Of a stretch of 64,000 bases of DNA, positions 1-10,302 are shown piece by piece. Where the stretch lies: positions 9,176,001 through 9,240,000 of the forward strand of contig CP053167.1 of the NCBI GenBank assembly GCA_014607495.2, written 5' to 3'. Within the stretch, counting starts at the first letter, position 1, and every line of letters starts with the position of its first letter. This DNA is from Carposina sasakii. Its lineage: Eukaryota; Arthropoda; Insecta; Lepidoptera; Carposinidae. Below the pieces are notes generated by a model. It made no database searches. It worked only from the letters and a program-made list of their open reading frames with translations, and was not told the origin of the DNA. Both the position numbers and the translations under genes were made by a program.

Positions 1-2
1 GG

Positions 3-1172
3 TTAGTGCCCAGAGGAGTTAGATGGCAAATACTGAAAGCTTGTCATGATGACATTGGTCACTTTTCTATGGACAAGACTTTGGAGAAGGTCAAAGATAA
101 TTACTGGTTTCCTAAAATGCGTAAATTCATAAAAAAATATGTCGGCGCATGCCTAGAATGCGCCCATAGTAAAGCACCTGCAGGAAAAAAATCTGGGTTT
201 TTACACCCTATACCCAAAGTGTCAATGCCATTTCACACTCTGCACGCTGACCATTTGGGTCCATTTAATACTAGTAAATCTAGAAATCGTTATTTGTTAG
301 TAATTGTAGAAGCTTATACCAAGTTTATTATTATAAAGGCAGTTAAAAGCACAAAAGCGACTACTACAATCAAAGTGTTTAGAGAGTACTTTGGAACATT
401 TAGCGTACCTACTAGGTTGATCACAGATAGGTATTCTTCGTTCACTGGGAAAAAGATTAAAGAATTTTTACATGGATTAGGTATACATCATATTATGAAT
501 GCAGTTGCCACTCCACGTGCAAATGGGCAGGTGGAGCGGTACAATCGCACTATTCTTGATGCACTTACTACTATAAACCATGGTAGAAACGAAGAGTTGT
601 GGGACGACAAGATTATAGACGTACAATGGGGGCTCAATAATACCGTAAACAAAGGGACGGGTAAGACCCCAGCGGAAGTGTTGTTCGGTCTTAAACTAAA
701 GGGTATGACTGAAAGTAAAATTGTAACAGTATTGCAGGATGATGATGTTCTTTCTGATCGAGTAGTTGATTTTGAAGGGATTAGGTCGGATGTAGATAAA
801 CATATATTAGATGCTCAAGCAAAACAAAAGGAAAGGTTTGACAAAACTAGGTGTGAACCGCGTAGGTTCTCGATTGGGGATTTAGTAAGGGTGGAAAGAA
901 ATGTACTTTGTCCAGGGAAAAGCAAAAAACTAGTTTCAAGTTATGGCCCTTACAGAGTAGTCGAAGTTTTAGCCAATGATCGATACGTAGTGGAAGACAC
1001 ACCGTTAACTAAGAAAAAGGGAAAGGCAAGTTACAAAGGTGTGCACCCTATAGACAGAATACACCCTTGGTTAAGTTTTAAGGGGATAGATGATAGCGAC
1101 TCGAGTGATGATGAATCTGAGGATGCTAACGAGGTTGATATAGGATGTATGAATGATGACGCGGAAAAATAA
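3..1172 (+). CDS. Ty3/gypsy retrotransposon integrase (C-terminal part of pol, 5' end outside window)
   Basis: The frame is open from base 3 and ends at TAA 1170-1172, so the usual upstream protease, reverse transcriptase and RNase H lie outside the window. Counting from the codon at base 6, an HHCC zinc-binding module is visible (H14, H19, C49, C52), followed by the DDE core: D82 in LHADHLGPF, D141 in ITDRYSSF and E177 in NGQVERYN, with 35 residues between the second D and the E as in retroviral-type integrases. Integrase joins element cDNA into the host chromosome. An acidic Asp/Ser/Glu-rich tail follows residue about 355. One oddity is Tyr143 in TDRYSSF, where Ty3/gypsy integrases nearly always have Gly, which may be an inactivating change. 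No stop or frameshift is seen in the visible part. Family assignment is strong; the lineage within Ty3/gypsy is not determined. Confidence 0.9.
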   Translation, partial: LVPRGVRWQILKACHDDIGHFSMDKTLEKVKDNYWFPKMRKFIKKYVGACLECAHSKAPAGKKSGFLHPIPKVSMPFHTLHADHLGPFNTSKSRNRYLLVIVEAYTKFIIIKAVKSTKATTTIKVFREYFGTFSVPTRLITDRYSSFTGKKIKEFLHGLGIHHIMNAVATPRANGQVERYNRTILDALTTINHGRNEELWDDKIIDVQWGLNNTVNKGTGKTPAEVLFGLKLKGMTESKIVTVLQDDDVLSDRVVDFEGIRSDVDKHILDAQAKQKERFDKTRCEPRRFSIGDLVRVERNVLCPGKSKKLVSSYGPYRVVEVLANDRYVVEDTPLTKKKGKASYKGVHPIDRIHPWLSFKGIDDSDSSDDESEDANEVDIGCMNDDAEK

Positions 1173-1298
1173 CTAGGGGTTTATAGATGATGATTAGTTC
1201 GGAAAGTTTCAGATTAAAATAAGGGATGATGGATGGGTTTTAATGATACATAGATTACGTACATAGATTATTGTAATTGAAGGATTGTATTAAATAAT

Positions 1299-1467
1299 GG
1301 AAGGATAATAATAGGAAAATGGAAGGATAATAGTAGGGTAATGGAAGGATATAAATAATGGAATTACATATTCCACTGGAAGGATATTAACGTGGAAATA
1401 TTTTCCGCTGGAAGGATATAATGAAAATGGAATGATTATTGGAAGGATATTTAATTTGGAAGGATAT
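1299..1467 (+). repeat. GGAAGGATA minisatellite in the gypsy 3' untranslated region
   Basis: The motif GGAAGGAT(A) recurs about seven times at irregular 15-35 base spacing, separated by AT-rich filler. It lies between the integrase stop codon and the probable LTR, so it belongs to the retrotransposon. Confidence 0.7.
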
Positions 1468-1845
1468 GCTAATAGTTTTAAATAATATTAAGAATAAGTA
1501 TGTAGCTAATTGAAACTTTATTTTGTTTTATTTACAAAATGCTATTACAATTATTTTTGCAAAATTAAATTTATTGTTTAATAATGAGACAAATGATAAA
1601 TCAAATTGTATTGTATTTATTGAGATAAATGATGTATATACTAACATATTGTATTGTTTAAAATTCTATTTATGTTTTACAGCATATTTTTGTGTATAAT
1701 AGTCATTGAATACTGATGCTATATGAAATGCATATCTATTACTATTTAAAATTAATTAAGTTTACAGTTTCTTGTAAAGTAAATGTATGTTTTCTAAATG
1801 ATGTATAATCACGAGGTCGTGACCTATAGTCAGGATGGACGAATT

Positions 1846-2282
1846 TGTTAGCTAATAATTAAATATTGTGCGCTATTACCGATTTCCAGCCATTCATAAT
1901 AAACTAGTATTGTTATAACCTTAAATTAAAAGTAAATGTACCGTGTTTGAGTTGGCAACATTTTCTCAATGACGTACTTCCGTAGATATAAGTATGAAAA
2001 CGACAAACAAGATAATATGATTGGTTGATGGTAGACTAAAAAAAATGGCGGGAAACGCGGTAATGGTGCACCGAGTAACTATTTTTGGAGGCATTATTTT
2101 TCGGATTGTCGATCTGTAAACATCGTATTAACGGAAGGTTGTGTTGTACTATTGTGAATATATAGTGTTAAAATTAGAAAGTTATACTTTTGATTTCAAC
2201 GGCCCCAGTATCTCGTACTTACCTAAGGAAGCTAAGGATCAAGGACGATTTTATATCACGGTATAAGGACGATTTCACAACA
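1846..2282 (+). repeat. Probable 3' LTR of the gypsy element
   Basis: After the integrase comes an AT-rich tract, then a segment (caggatggacgaatt) like the purine-rich stretch before LTRs of insect gypsy elements. A TGTTAG start follows at 1846 and a plausible CA end at 2281-2282, just before an unrelated SINE. The partner 5' LTR is outside the window, so the boundaries are inferred. Confidence 0.4.
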
Positions 2283-2307
2283 TTTATGTATACTTATATT
2301 TATTTTA

Positions 2308-2577
2308 TCTTCTATGCTGCTCTGGGTGTGAAATATAAACGTGTAATACTACAGCTGCTTCTCTTCCCGGGCATACTGTACAAGTCAGTAGAGGGACAAG
2401 AGGGTCTTGGTTTTTTGTAGGCGATGGGCTGACCACCTGTCACTACTAACCGAACTTGTACATCTCAACTATACCCTCAAAATTGGTCAGAAGTGGCACT
2501 ATGTGGTTGTATCGGCCCTTGGTGCTCTGCCTATTCCATAAGGGATAAAGGCGTGATTATATGTATGTATGTATGTT
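2308..2577 (+). repeat. SINE-like repeat family A, copy 1
   Basis: This copy aligns by eye with 3484-3752 (opposite strand) and 58466-58735. Shared landmarks are 'tctatgctgctctg', 'ggcgatgggctgaccacctg', 'cctcaaaattggtcagaagt' and 'gggataaaggcgtgatt', followed by a (tatg)n tail. It has no coding capacity. Confidence 0.8.
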
Positions 2578-2814
2578 ATTTTATCTGTTGGTATGTGTGT
2601 GTCGCTTGGACTTCAGACAGAAGCCTACATGTCACAATACGTCCACACTGAAAACAGAATTTCATAATCGGAAAATGCCGCCTCGGCTAGAAATTGAATT
2701 CAGTTTTGTAAAATGCAAAACCAGATATCCTGAACTGCACGATCATGAAGGAAATCCCACAACCACGTTCAGCATAGTGGTACAGATGTAATTGTTGATT
2801 GATCTTCTATACAT

Positions 2815-3129
2815 ATAATAAAAATGTTACGGATCGCTGTCTGTACATGGAAAATATAGTATAAGAAAATATATTATAGGAGACCTTTATCAACGCAATA
2901 GTACCGAAAACAATGATTTTTGGAATTTTTGTCTGTGCGTTTGTGCACGCTAATCTCAGAAACGGCTGAACCGATTTCGATGCAGTTTTCAGGAATATAT
3001 TGTGACAGGTCCCACTTAACATACGAGTATAGGCTACTTTTTATCCCGGGAAAATGTTTTTATTCCGGATTATTTAGACATTTTGTTTTTTCTGTAGTCC
3101 ACGCGGACGGAGTCGCGGGCGTCCACTAG
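2815..3129 (-). repeat. RTE-like retroposon fragment (family R)
   Basis: On the minus strand it begins with the 'actagtggacgcccgcgac' head, continues through 'acaaaatgtc.aaat.atccgg' and 'aaaagtagcct', and ends near 'aatataatatatttt'. It matches 48934-49255 along almost its full length (about 310 bp). The association of this family with RTE machinery is inferred from general knowledge of lepidopteran genomes. Confidence 0.7.
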
Positions 3130-3130
3130 T

Positions 3131-3244
3131 CAGTAATAAGTTGCTAGCCTTTCGCCTGAGAGAACGCCCGAGTTCCTTAGTCGACATGTAAGGAAGGAGA
3201 TGCAGCTGATGTATTCTAGTGAAGCCCGCGGATCAGCACAGGAC
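3131..3244 (+). repeat. SINE-like repeat family B, partial copy
   Basis: It carries the family core 'agttgctagc..tcgcctgagagaacgcccgagttccttagtcga' and ends 'gatgtattctagtgaagcccgc.gatcagcacagga'. The 'tcttacgac' part is deleted. About twenty copies of this family occur in the window. Confidence 0.75.
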
Positions 3245-3483
3245 TAGTTACGAATTATAACACACTTACATATACGAGTATACATCGATAACGCAAACGA
3301 AAACACTCGATATGATTGCAGTACGAACGGGCACCGTAAACAAATCGCCGGCTAATCAGCTAATACTTGCTTGTTATCGGTGTGTTTACCTGTTCAGCCA
3401 TGTTTTAATGCATAGCTGGTCACATAGTGTAAGATTACTTGTCACTTAAATGAAAAATCATGATTACATTAACATTATTCTAT

Positions 3484-3752
3484 ACATACATACATATAAT
3501 CACGCCTTTATCCCTTACGGGATAGGCAGAGCACCAAGGGCCGATAGAACCACATGGTGTCACTTCTGACCAATTTTGAGGGTATAGTTGAGATGAACAA
3601 TTTCGGTTAGTAGTGACAGGTGGTCAGCCCATCGCCTACAAAACTCCAAGACCCTCTTGTCCCTCTACTGACTTGTACAGTATGCCCGGGAAGAGAAGCA
3701 GATGTAGTATTATAGGTTTTTCTTTCACTCCCAGAGCAGCATACATTATTCT
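3484..3752 (-). repeat. SINE-like repeat family A, copy 2 (inverted)
   Basis: This is the reverse complement of copy 1, starting with the (catacata) tail and ending at 'ctcccagagcagcata'. Copies 1 and 2 form a widely spaced inverted pair, about 0.9 kb apart, around the RTE-like and family B fragments. Confidence 0.8.
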
Positions 3753-3762
3753 ATACTTATTA

Positions 3763-3850
3763 CTAATATTATAAATATGAAAGTTTGTGAAAAGTTTGGT
3801 TGTTTGAAGAGTGGATGTCTGGTTGGACGTTTCTTAGTCTAAGAGCCATT
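3763..3850 (-). repeat. RTE-like fragment, 3' end (family R)
   Basis: The 'actaatattataaatatgaaagtttgtgaaaa' sequence is the typical 3' end of family R, read on the minus strand. The rest of the element is degraded or absent. Confidence 0.5.
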
Positions 3851-4295
3851 TTTCAAACGGTCAGATAGCCATACTCGTATATAAAGGATAAAGTTGATGC
3901 TGTTTTGGTCAAGTTTTAGAGAAAGACTGTATCAAATACCTATATCCTAGAATTATATTCCTATTGAAAAATCAGACCAGACTAAGGAAAAGTATGATTC
4001 AATACAAGATACGAAATAAGGATTCCGCTAGGACCCCTAGAGCACGACATGCTTACCTTGTTTGTAAAAAGTTACAGCTTACAATAACCTTTTATTTTTA
4101 CTTACTTTTCCTGTTACATCCGCGTAGATTCAACAGAACAAAACAAAATGTCGTCATTTTCCAGTAATGTTTCCGTGACAAAAGTAGTCTACCTTGGATA
4201 TCGTACTACTTGCATTGTACGTATACCAAACTGTGGGATTTACCTCGAGAAAATATATTTAGCCTGTGCTAATACGGGTCTTCACTATACCTACA

Positions 4296-4552
4296 ACGCA
4301 TCAACTGCATTCTTCCGTGCATGTCGTAAGAGTCGACTAAGAAAATTTAGCAGCATTCTCTCAAGATCACTGATCTCTTACATCTAACCCCACTATGTTA
4401 AACGTGATCACCATCGTGATCGGATCGGATATGCGTGTACTGGGAGTAAGCAATGATACGAACATATTGCGCCGACCCCAAAAAAAAAGGGTAGGAAGAT
4501 CACCATCGTGATCCTGCAGTTCTGAGTCCCACTTTTGGGAATACGGGCGTAT
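4296..4552 (-). repeat. SINE family B copy split by a 76-bp insertion
   Basis: Minus-strand landmarks of family B flank a foreign stretch: 'tccgtgcatgtcgtaagagtcgac' and 'ccccactatgttaaacgtg' on one side, 'gatcctgcagttctg' on the other. The interrupting segment 4422-4497 is bounded by identical 16-mers (4406-4421 and 4498-4513, GATCACCATCGTGATC) and contains an A9 run. Confidence 0.65.
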
Positions 4553-5366
4553 TTACCAGATAAGCAACATATTTGTCGAAAAAAAAACTGTATTTTCATT
4601 TATTCGCATTTAACTACCATTTCAAAAGAAATTGACATCTCAATTTAGAGGTAAACAAGCTTATTCCTGTACACCTAAACCTAAAAGTTCGCAATAAACC
4701 ATGTAAGCTATGGCTTTCAGTCAATTATGATTTATGAACAAGCAATCACGTTATTTACGGCTAAAATAGAAACCTCTACAGCTTTTGGCGAATTCATAAT
4801 CACAAAATTTCATTTGCGTGGGCCATTTATTGTGTAAGATTACGGAAAATAACGACCTTGAGAGACCGCTCGTATTCTTAGTGATAACTTTGTTTTCTTC
4901 GACATATAAAAGTTATTTTTCAATGGTTGAGTGTATTTAGTTCGTGTGTATGCTTTCTGACATGGGGCTTAGTCCTAATATTCGAGTAATTTTCACATAA
5001 TACTATCAAAATATGTCGGGAAAAATTGTAAAGGTGCACCCAGACCCCGACATGGCTGTTGGCCATATTTGGCAGATATATCAGATAATAAAAAAAAACG
5101 TAATTTGCGTTTACAAAAAACCATAGTTTTACAAAGTGAAAAGGTCACTATCACATTCATAATAGGTGCAGAATAGGGTATGCAGTTGTGCACGGGAAGT
5201 TGCATCCAATCGATAACTCGGTAACTAGTCTCAACAAGTTATCGGTACAAATTCAACTTGCTTGATTAGTTACAGGCCCGATTTACGGAGGCGGCTATGT
5301 GGAGATGGCTTAACAACGTTTTTTATATATAAATAGGGTCATTTACAGTTTTTTTATTTGTATATA
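4553..5366. other. Unassigned AT-rich stretch
   Basis: I see no gene, recognisable repeat or RNA here. Short open frames at 4993-5205 lack any family resemblance. Confidence 0.5.
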
Positions 5367-5609
5367 CAGGGTGTAACAGAAAGGGTATGTTAAGCGAAAA
5401 GCTATATAAATAGCCCACTAAAAGGAACCTACCCACAAAATTTGAGAGTCAAAATCGCATGTTTATTTTTCCAGATAGTATGGAGAATTCCTAAACAACT
5501 CAGGAATATTCATACAATCTTGAAAAAGAAACATGTGATTTCGAGTCTCAAATTTTGGGAATAGGTTCTCAATAATGGGCTATTTACATACCCTTTCTAT
5601 TACATCCTG
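5367..5609. mobile_element. Foldback MITE family 1, copy a
   Basis: The element starts CAGGGTGTAACAGAAAGGGT and ends with the near-complement, flanked by TA on both sides (5365-5366 and 5610-5611). The two halves are inverted copies of each other ('caaaatttgagagtc' versus 'gagtctcaaatttt'), so a transcript would fold into one long hairpin. TA flanks point to Tc1/mariner-type mobilisation (inferred). Further copies lie at 7205, 37702 and 45437. Confidence 0.85.
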
Positions 5610-5718
5610 TATATATCGAAAGATCATAAAATAAAAGGAACATTTGCGATAGAAAAACTTCGCTAGCGTGAAAACCTTCTGGGATATAACGATTTCAAAA
5701 TCACAATTTTAGACTTAG

Positions 5719-5933
5719 AATAAATAAATATTCACACACTACACAACACATTAACCTAGTCCCACAGTAAGATCTCTAAGGTCTTGTGTCGTGGGTACTA
5801 AGCAACGGTATATAAATACATAGATAAGTATAGAAGATATTCATCATATCAATGTTTGCACCTACGCGGATTCGAAACCAGGACCTATGGCGTTGCAGGC
5901 AGGGTCACTACCTACTAGACCAATCGGCCGTCT
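5719..5933 (-). repeat. tRNA-derived SINE (family D), copy 1
   Basis: On the minus strand it starts 'agacggccgattggt' and carries an A-box-like region plus a B box (GGTTTCGAATCC, 5868-5879), the internal RNA polymerase III promoter of tRNA-type SINEs. It ends in an (ATTT)n tail. The other copy is at 37130-37379. Confidence 0.85.
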
Positions 5934-6450
5934 TGCTAAAAAACGCTCCATTCAAACGGCTACCACGACGTGACGTCACTCTCTAAGTAACTTGTATGCG
6001 CGTAAAACAACTTTTGTTCTACAGCCATATTAAATATGTATTGCGTTTATAAATATGGTCACAAAACAAAAGTTGCTGTAAATGATACAGGTGGACATGT
6101 GATGTTGTAGTTTTAATCAATTTCACATTTGAAAAATGGACTTGCCCACTTAAATTTTAAGGCTTATTACTACCTCATTTGACACATAATCAAATGGCAA
6201 TTTTACAGATAGGTATGATTTTGATAATTTATTATCATAAAATGTTATTAAGATTCAACCATAGGAAACAACCCCATTCATAATAGGCTTGATATATTAG
6301 GTTTCTGTTTAAAACTTTGTAATACCTAGCAATAAAGTACTACGTGAAGATACTTTATTTTTACTTTATTTTTGTATGTATGTTAAAATATACAAAAAGC
6401 ATAATTTAAAGCAATAAAAATAAAACTGTCTTCATCGTCAGAACTTTATA
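5934..6450. other. Unassigned AT-rich stretch
   Basis: No gene or recognised repeat is seen. The sequence is AT-rich with short homopolymers. Confidence 0.5.
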
Positions 6451-6823
6451 CAGGATGTTTTTTTGTGGCCACCTTTAACGAAGGGTACGTATTCTATACA
6501 TGAAATAAAGTAAGTTTATGCCAAAAAAATGCTGGGAATTTTTTTTTTTTTTAATTTTAAATTCCTTGATCGTGCGAAATTTATAGTGTCTAGTGTTTAT
6601 GTTAGTTTTTTTATAGACAGATATTAATTATTTTTCGTGAAAAAATCCTGCTACGCGCGTCTATGTGCATTTATGCAGAAAAACGCAGTCTATTTACTCA
6701 ACTTTGGACCCTAATATTTTGGAAACCAGACACTTCCCAGGTATGCTTCCATGGAGAAAAATGATCGTGATAATGATGAGATTCCGTAGTTTTCGGGAAC
6801 GTTGACGACCAAAAATCATCCTG
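6451..6823. mobile_element. TA-flanked MITE family 2, copy a (intact)
   Basis: It begins CAGGATGTTTTTTTG and ends 'ccaaaaatcatcctg', with TA on each side (6449-6450, 6824-6825). Internal sequence such as 'ggaagcatacctgggaagtgtctggt' (reverse complement here) is shared with 9032-10298 and 50295-50612, fixing an intact length of 373 bp. It has no coding capacity. Confidence 0.85.
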
Positions 6824-7204
6824 TATAAACCATCCCGGAAATCAAACATACCTACATATTTTATTATTTTAAAAAAATTGGCAGCACAGCCACAAATGTT
6901 GACCATTTATTATTTGGTTAATCTGTTCTGCATAGGCTACATTGACGGACTCATTATTTGAATTATTTATTTATTTATTTGGGTAAGTACAATAAATCTT
7001 ACTTGCATTTTATTATTCTATTACCACTAAAACTGTATAGGCTTCATTGATCGCTACTCCTCATAGCTTCCCCCGCAGGGCCGATTCACGGGGAAAACTA
7101 GCCGAAACCAATTTCAGTTTAGTTGATCGAGTAGATAGATGCGAACAATCGATTTACCATTAATCGTTGACAACGTTTGCGAAATGTGACTAATTTGTGC
7201 TATA

Positions 7205-7468
7205 CAGGATGTAACAAAAAGGGTATGTTAAGCGAAAAGCTATGTAAATAGCCCACTATAGAGAACCTATCTACAAAATTTGAGACTCGAAATCACATTT
7301 TTATTTTTCAAGATTGTATGAAAATTTCTGAGATATGTATTTAAAAATTCTCCATACTATCGGAAAAAATAAACATGTGATTTCGGGTCTCAAATTTTGT
7401 GGATAGGTTCTCTATAGTAGGCTATTTACATAGCTTTTCGCTTAACATACCCTTTTTGTTACACCCTG
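7205..7468. mobile_element. Foldback MITE family 1, copy b
   Basis: Its ends are CAGGATGTAACAAAAAGGG and its complement, flanked by TA. The arms are long and nearly complementary ('gagaacctat' versus 'ataggttctc'), with the centre near 7340. Confidence 0.85.
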
Positions 7469-7739
7469 TATAAATAGGAATAAGGCATGTTTAGATTTGA
7501 CGTTTGGATATAATGCTAAATAGCCACATCAGTCTTGACGTGTGTATGTAAGGTATAATAAAAATTAATCATTGTCATTTTTACAAGGCATCAATATTTT
7601 AGCCACCGCAATTTATTTCTGCTGAGATTCACTTACAATACTGAAATTCACTAGCACAAAGTCATACGTTAACCTAGTAACTAAATGTCTGATTACGACT
7701 TAAAAACATACATTTATAACATAGAATATAGTATCACTA

Positions 7740-7962
7740 CATATTATAAAACAAAGTCGCTTTCTGCTGTCTGTCCCTATGTATGCTTAGATCTTTTAAA
7801 CTACGCAACGGATTTCGATGCGGTTTTTTTTTAATAGATAGAGTAATCACTCTATCAATATACAAGGAATATTTATAATGTATAACTAGGGACCCGCCCC
7901 GGCTTCGCACTGGAGTAATGCAATCTCACTCGGACGAAGCCGTGGGCGGCCGCTAGTGATTA
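7740..7962 (-). repeat. RTE-like fragment (family R)
   Basis: Read on the minus strand it starts 'ctagcggccgcccacggctt' and ends around 'acaaagtcgctttctgctgt'. It is degraded in the middle by A/T runs. Confidence 0.55.
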
Positions 7963-8299
7963 ATAAAAAGAAATATCTAGGAGTAACTTTAACCAATTAA
8001 TTTGTACCGCGGTGATGCATATTTGATGCCAGCCCGGCATGCGAGCGCGCGGCACATATTGACCGAACAATACCAACAGACACATGTGGCATCACCTTTA
8101 TAATTTACACCACGCTATGGTATTTTACAAGACTTTTTATACATAGTATACTCCAATGAAAATTATTCTCTCTCAACCATTTAAACATCCAATGATACTG
8201 CCAGTTTCTTAAAGGTTAGTCAAAGGAAAATCACGATAGCAAGAATCTTCTGCAGTCTGCACATCACTTCTTTATTTTTCTTTTTATAGGCCCTCTAAT

Positions 8300-8470
8300 T
8301 TGTTCTTATTTTTTTTTATTCTTTATTGTACACAGTAAGCTTTTCACAAATAAAGTTTAATAATAAGGGAATTGTACAAAGGCGTGCTTGTCTCTTAGAG
8401 AGATTTCTTCCAGCAAACCAGTCATGAAAGACATTTGTTTCTATAGTCTCTGTTTCTACTCTATAGGTAT
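8300..8470 (-). repeat. Dispersed repeat G (polyA-tailed on the minus strand)
   Basis: The 'attctttattgtacac...aaaggcg.gcttgtctct' signature is shared with 29847-29934, where it is a clear insertion flanked by TTGTC. This suggests a short LINE- or SINE-derived retroposon of unknown source. Confidence 0.55.
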
Positions 8471-8533
8471 ATATGTCTTGTTTCAATATTGCCTTCGTAT
8501 TCATTGTGTATGTATAATATTACTAATATAATA

Positions 8534-8685
8534 TGGTCGATGCTGACAGTCACACTTAAACGTAAACTTAATCTTAGTCAGGTCTAGGTATCTCTCTCCG
8601 TTGTTAACATAAATGGCTAAGAGAGAAAGGGACATGTAGGACTAATTTTACGTTAAGGTTTAAGTGTGATGGTCAGAATCGACCA
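8534..8685. mobile_element. Short TIR element (MITE family 5)
   Basis: Both ends read TGGTCGAT.CTGAC inward, followed by matching 'tcacacttaaac', giving about 28-bp imperfect inverted repeats around an AT-rich middle. The element is 152 bp. A target-site duplication is not obvious. Confidence 0.65.
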
Positions 8686-9031
8686 AAATGAGTTACAGTT
8701 AAATCGATGGTCATCGTAGTCAAGTAACTGTTTAAACTACACTCTCGAGAAAGGGTAGTCTTAGGGGAAAACACACCACTATGACCTGTTTAAAAATAAC
8801 TACGTAATAGTATTTCAGTTACACGTGTGTGTGACACTAGCCACGTGTCGCGGACAGCGAAACGATAAAACTTTTCGAATTAAACTCATCCCACGCAAAG
8901 GTAACCTTGTAATACGCAAGCGACACTATACTGTCGCAATTGCAACAAACTTTGAGCTCCAATTATCCTTTCATGTACTGTAAATTACGATTATTATTGC
9001 CAATTTGAAAAAGTACGTATGTATTTCTATA

Positions 9032-10298
9032 CAGGGTGTTTTTTGGTCGCCAACGTTCCCGAAAACTACGGAATCTCTCATCATCATCACGATCATTTTT
9101 CTCCATGGAAGCATACCTGGGAAGTGTCTGGTTCCCAAGATATTAGGGTCCAAAGTTAAGTAAATAGACTGCGTTTTTCTGCATAAATGCTCATAGACGC
9201 GCGTAGTAAGATTTTTCACGAGAAATAATCAATATCTGTCTATAAAAAAAAAGGATAAACACTGGACGCTATAAATTTCACCCGATCAAGTAATTAAATT
9301 TTTTTTCTTCGATAATTTGACATCGTTTCCCAGCATTTTTTTTGTCATACCTATACTAACTTTATTTGATACTAGTGGCCCGCCCTCGCTTCGCTTCGGT
9401 ACATATCAGTACATTAGCTACAACTTCATATGTAGGTACAGCGGTTTTCGTAAAAATTTGGAACGCCCGTTGGTTCCCTTCCCATGGGAATTTCCTCGGG
9501 GTCCCAAATAAATATATATGCCCAACTTCAGATTCATATGTGTAACCGTTTTCGTAAAAAATAATGAATTCCCGTTTGTCCCCTTCCCGTGGGAATTTCG
9601 GGAAATGCGTTCCTAGTGCTTCCTCGGAGTCCCTAATGAACATATATGTCCAATTTCAGATTCATATGTGTAGCCGTTTTCGTAAAAAAAAAATTCCCGT
9701 TGGTCCCCTTCCCGTGGGAATTTTATGAAATCCGTTCTCAGTGCTTCCTCGGGGTCCCAAATAAATATATATGCCCAACTTCAGATTCATATGTATAACT
9801 GTTTTCGTAAAAAATAATTAATTCCCGTTGGTCCCCTTCCCGTGGGAATTTCTGGAAATCCGTTCTTAGTGCTTCCTCGCAGTCCCTAATGAACTTATAT
9901 GCCCAATTTCAGCTTCATATGTATAGCGGTTTTCGTAAAAATTATGAATTCCCGTTTGTCCCCTTCCCGTGGGAATTTCGGGAAATCCGTTTTTAGTCCT
10001 CCCTCGCTGTCCCCAATGAACATATATGCCCGATTTCAGCTTCATATGTATAGCGGTTTTCGTAAAAAATATAGAATTCCCGTTGGTCGCCTTCCCGTGG
10101 GAATATCGGGAAATTCTTGTAGCCTATGTTCATCCAGGTCCAATAAGGATTCTAACGGTGAAAGAATTTTTTAAATCGGTCCAGAAGTTTTTGAGCCTAT
10201 TCATTACAACCAAACAAACAAAGTTTTCCTCTTTATAATATTAGTGTAGATATAGAGTACGTACCCCTCGTTAAGGGTGGCAACGAAACAACATCCTG
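9032..10298. mobile_element. MITE family 2, copy b, split by an RTE-like insertion
   Basis: The left part 9032-9370 matches copies a and c. The right end 10251-10298 ('gtacccctcgttaagggtgg...catcctg') is the missing terminus, and both outer ends are flanked by TA. The intervening 880 bp is foreign, so this is a clean nested insertion. Confidence 0.85.
9371..10250 (+). repeat. RTE-like retroposon with an internal ~127-bp tandem array
   Basis: It opens 'actagtggcccgccctcgct' and closes with 'aatcggtccagaagtttttgagcc...tttataatattagtgta', the 3' end of RTE-like repeats. Between these lie six units that each begin 'cgtaaaaa' and contain 'ccccttcccgtgggaat', with unit starts at 9449, 9553, 9681, 9806, 9934 and 10061 (spacings 104, 128, 125, 128, 127). 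Open frames through this array are by-products of the repeat. Confidence 0.8.
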
Positions 10299-10302
10299 TA
10301 TA

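Noticed and set aside
9449..10120. Regularly spaced repeats resembling a CRISPR array
   Set aside because: Units are contiguous, about 127 bp long, in a eukaryotic retroposon, with no unique spacers.
9362..10238. Several overlapping open frames of 60-90 codons
   Set aside because: They follow the tandem array period and encode only translated repeat.
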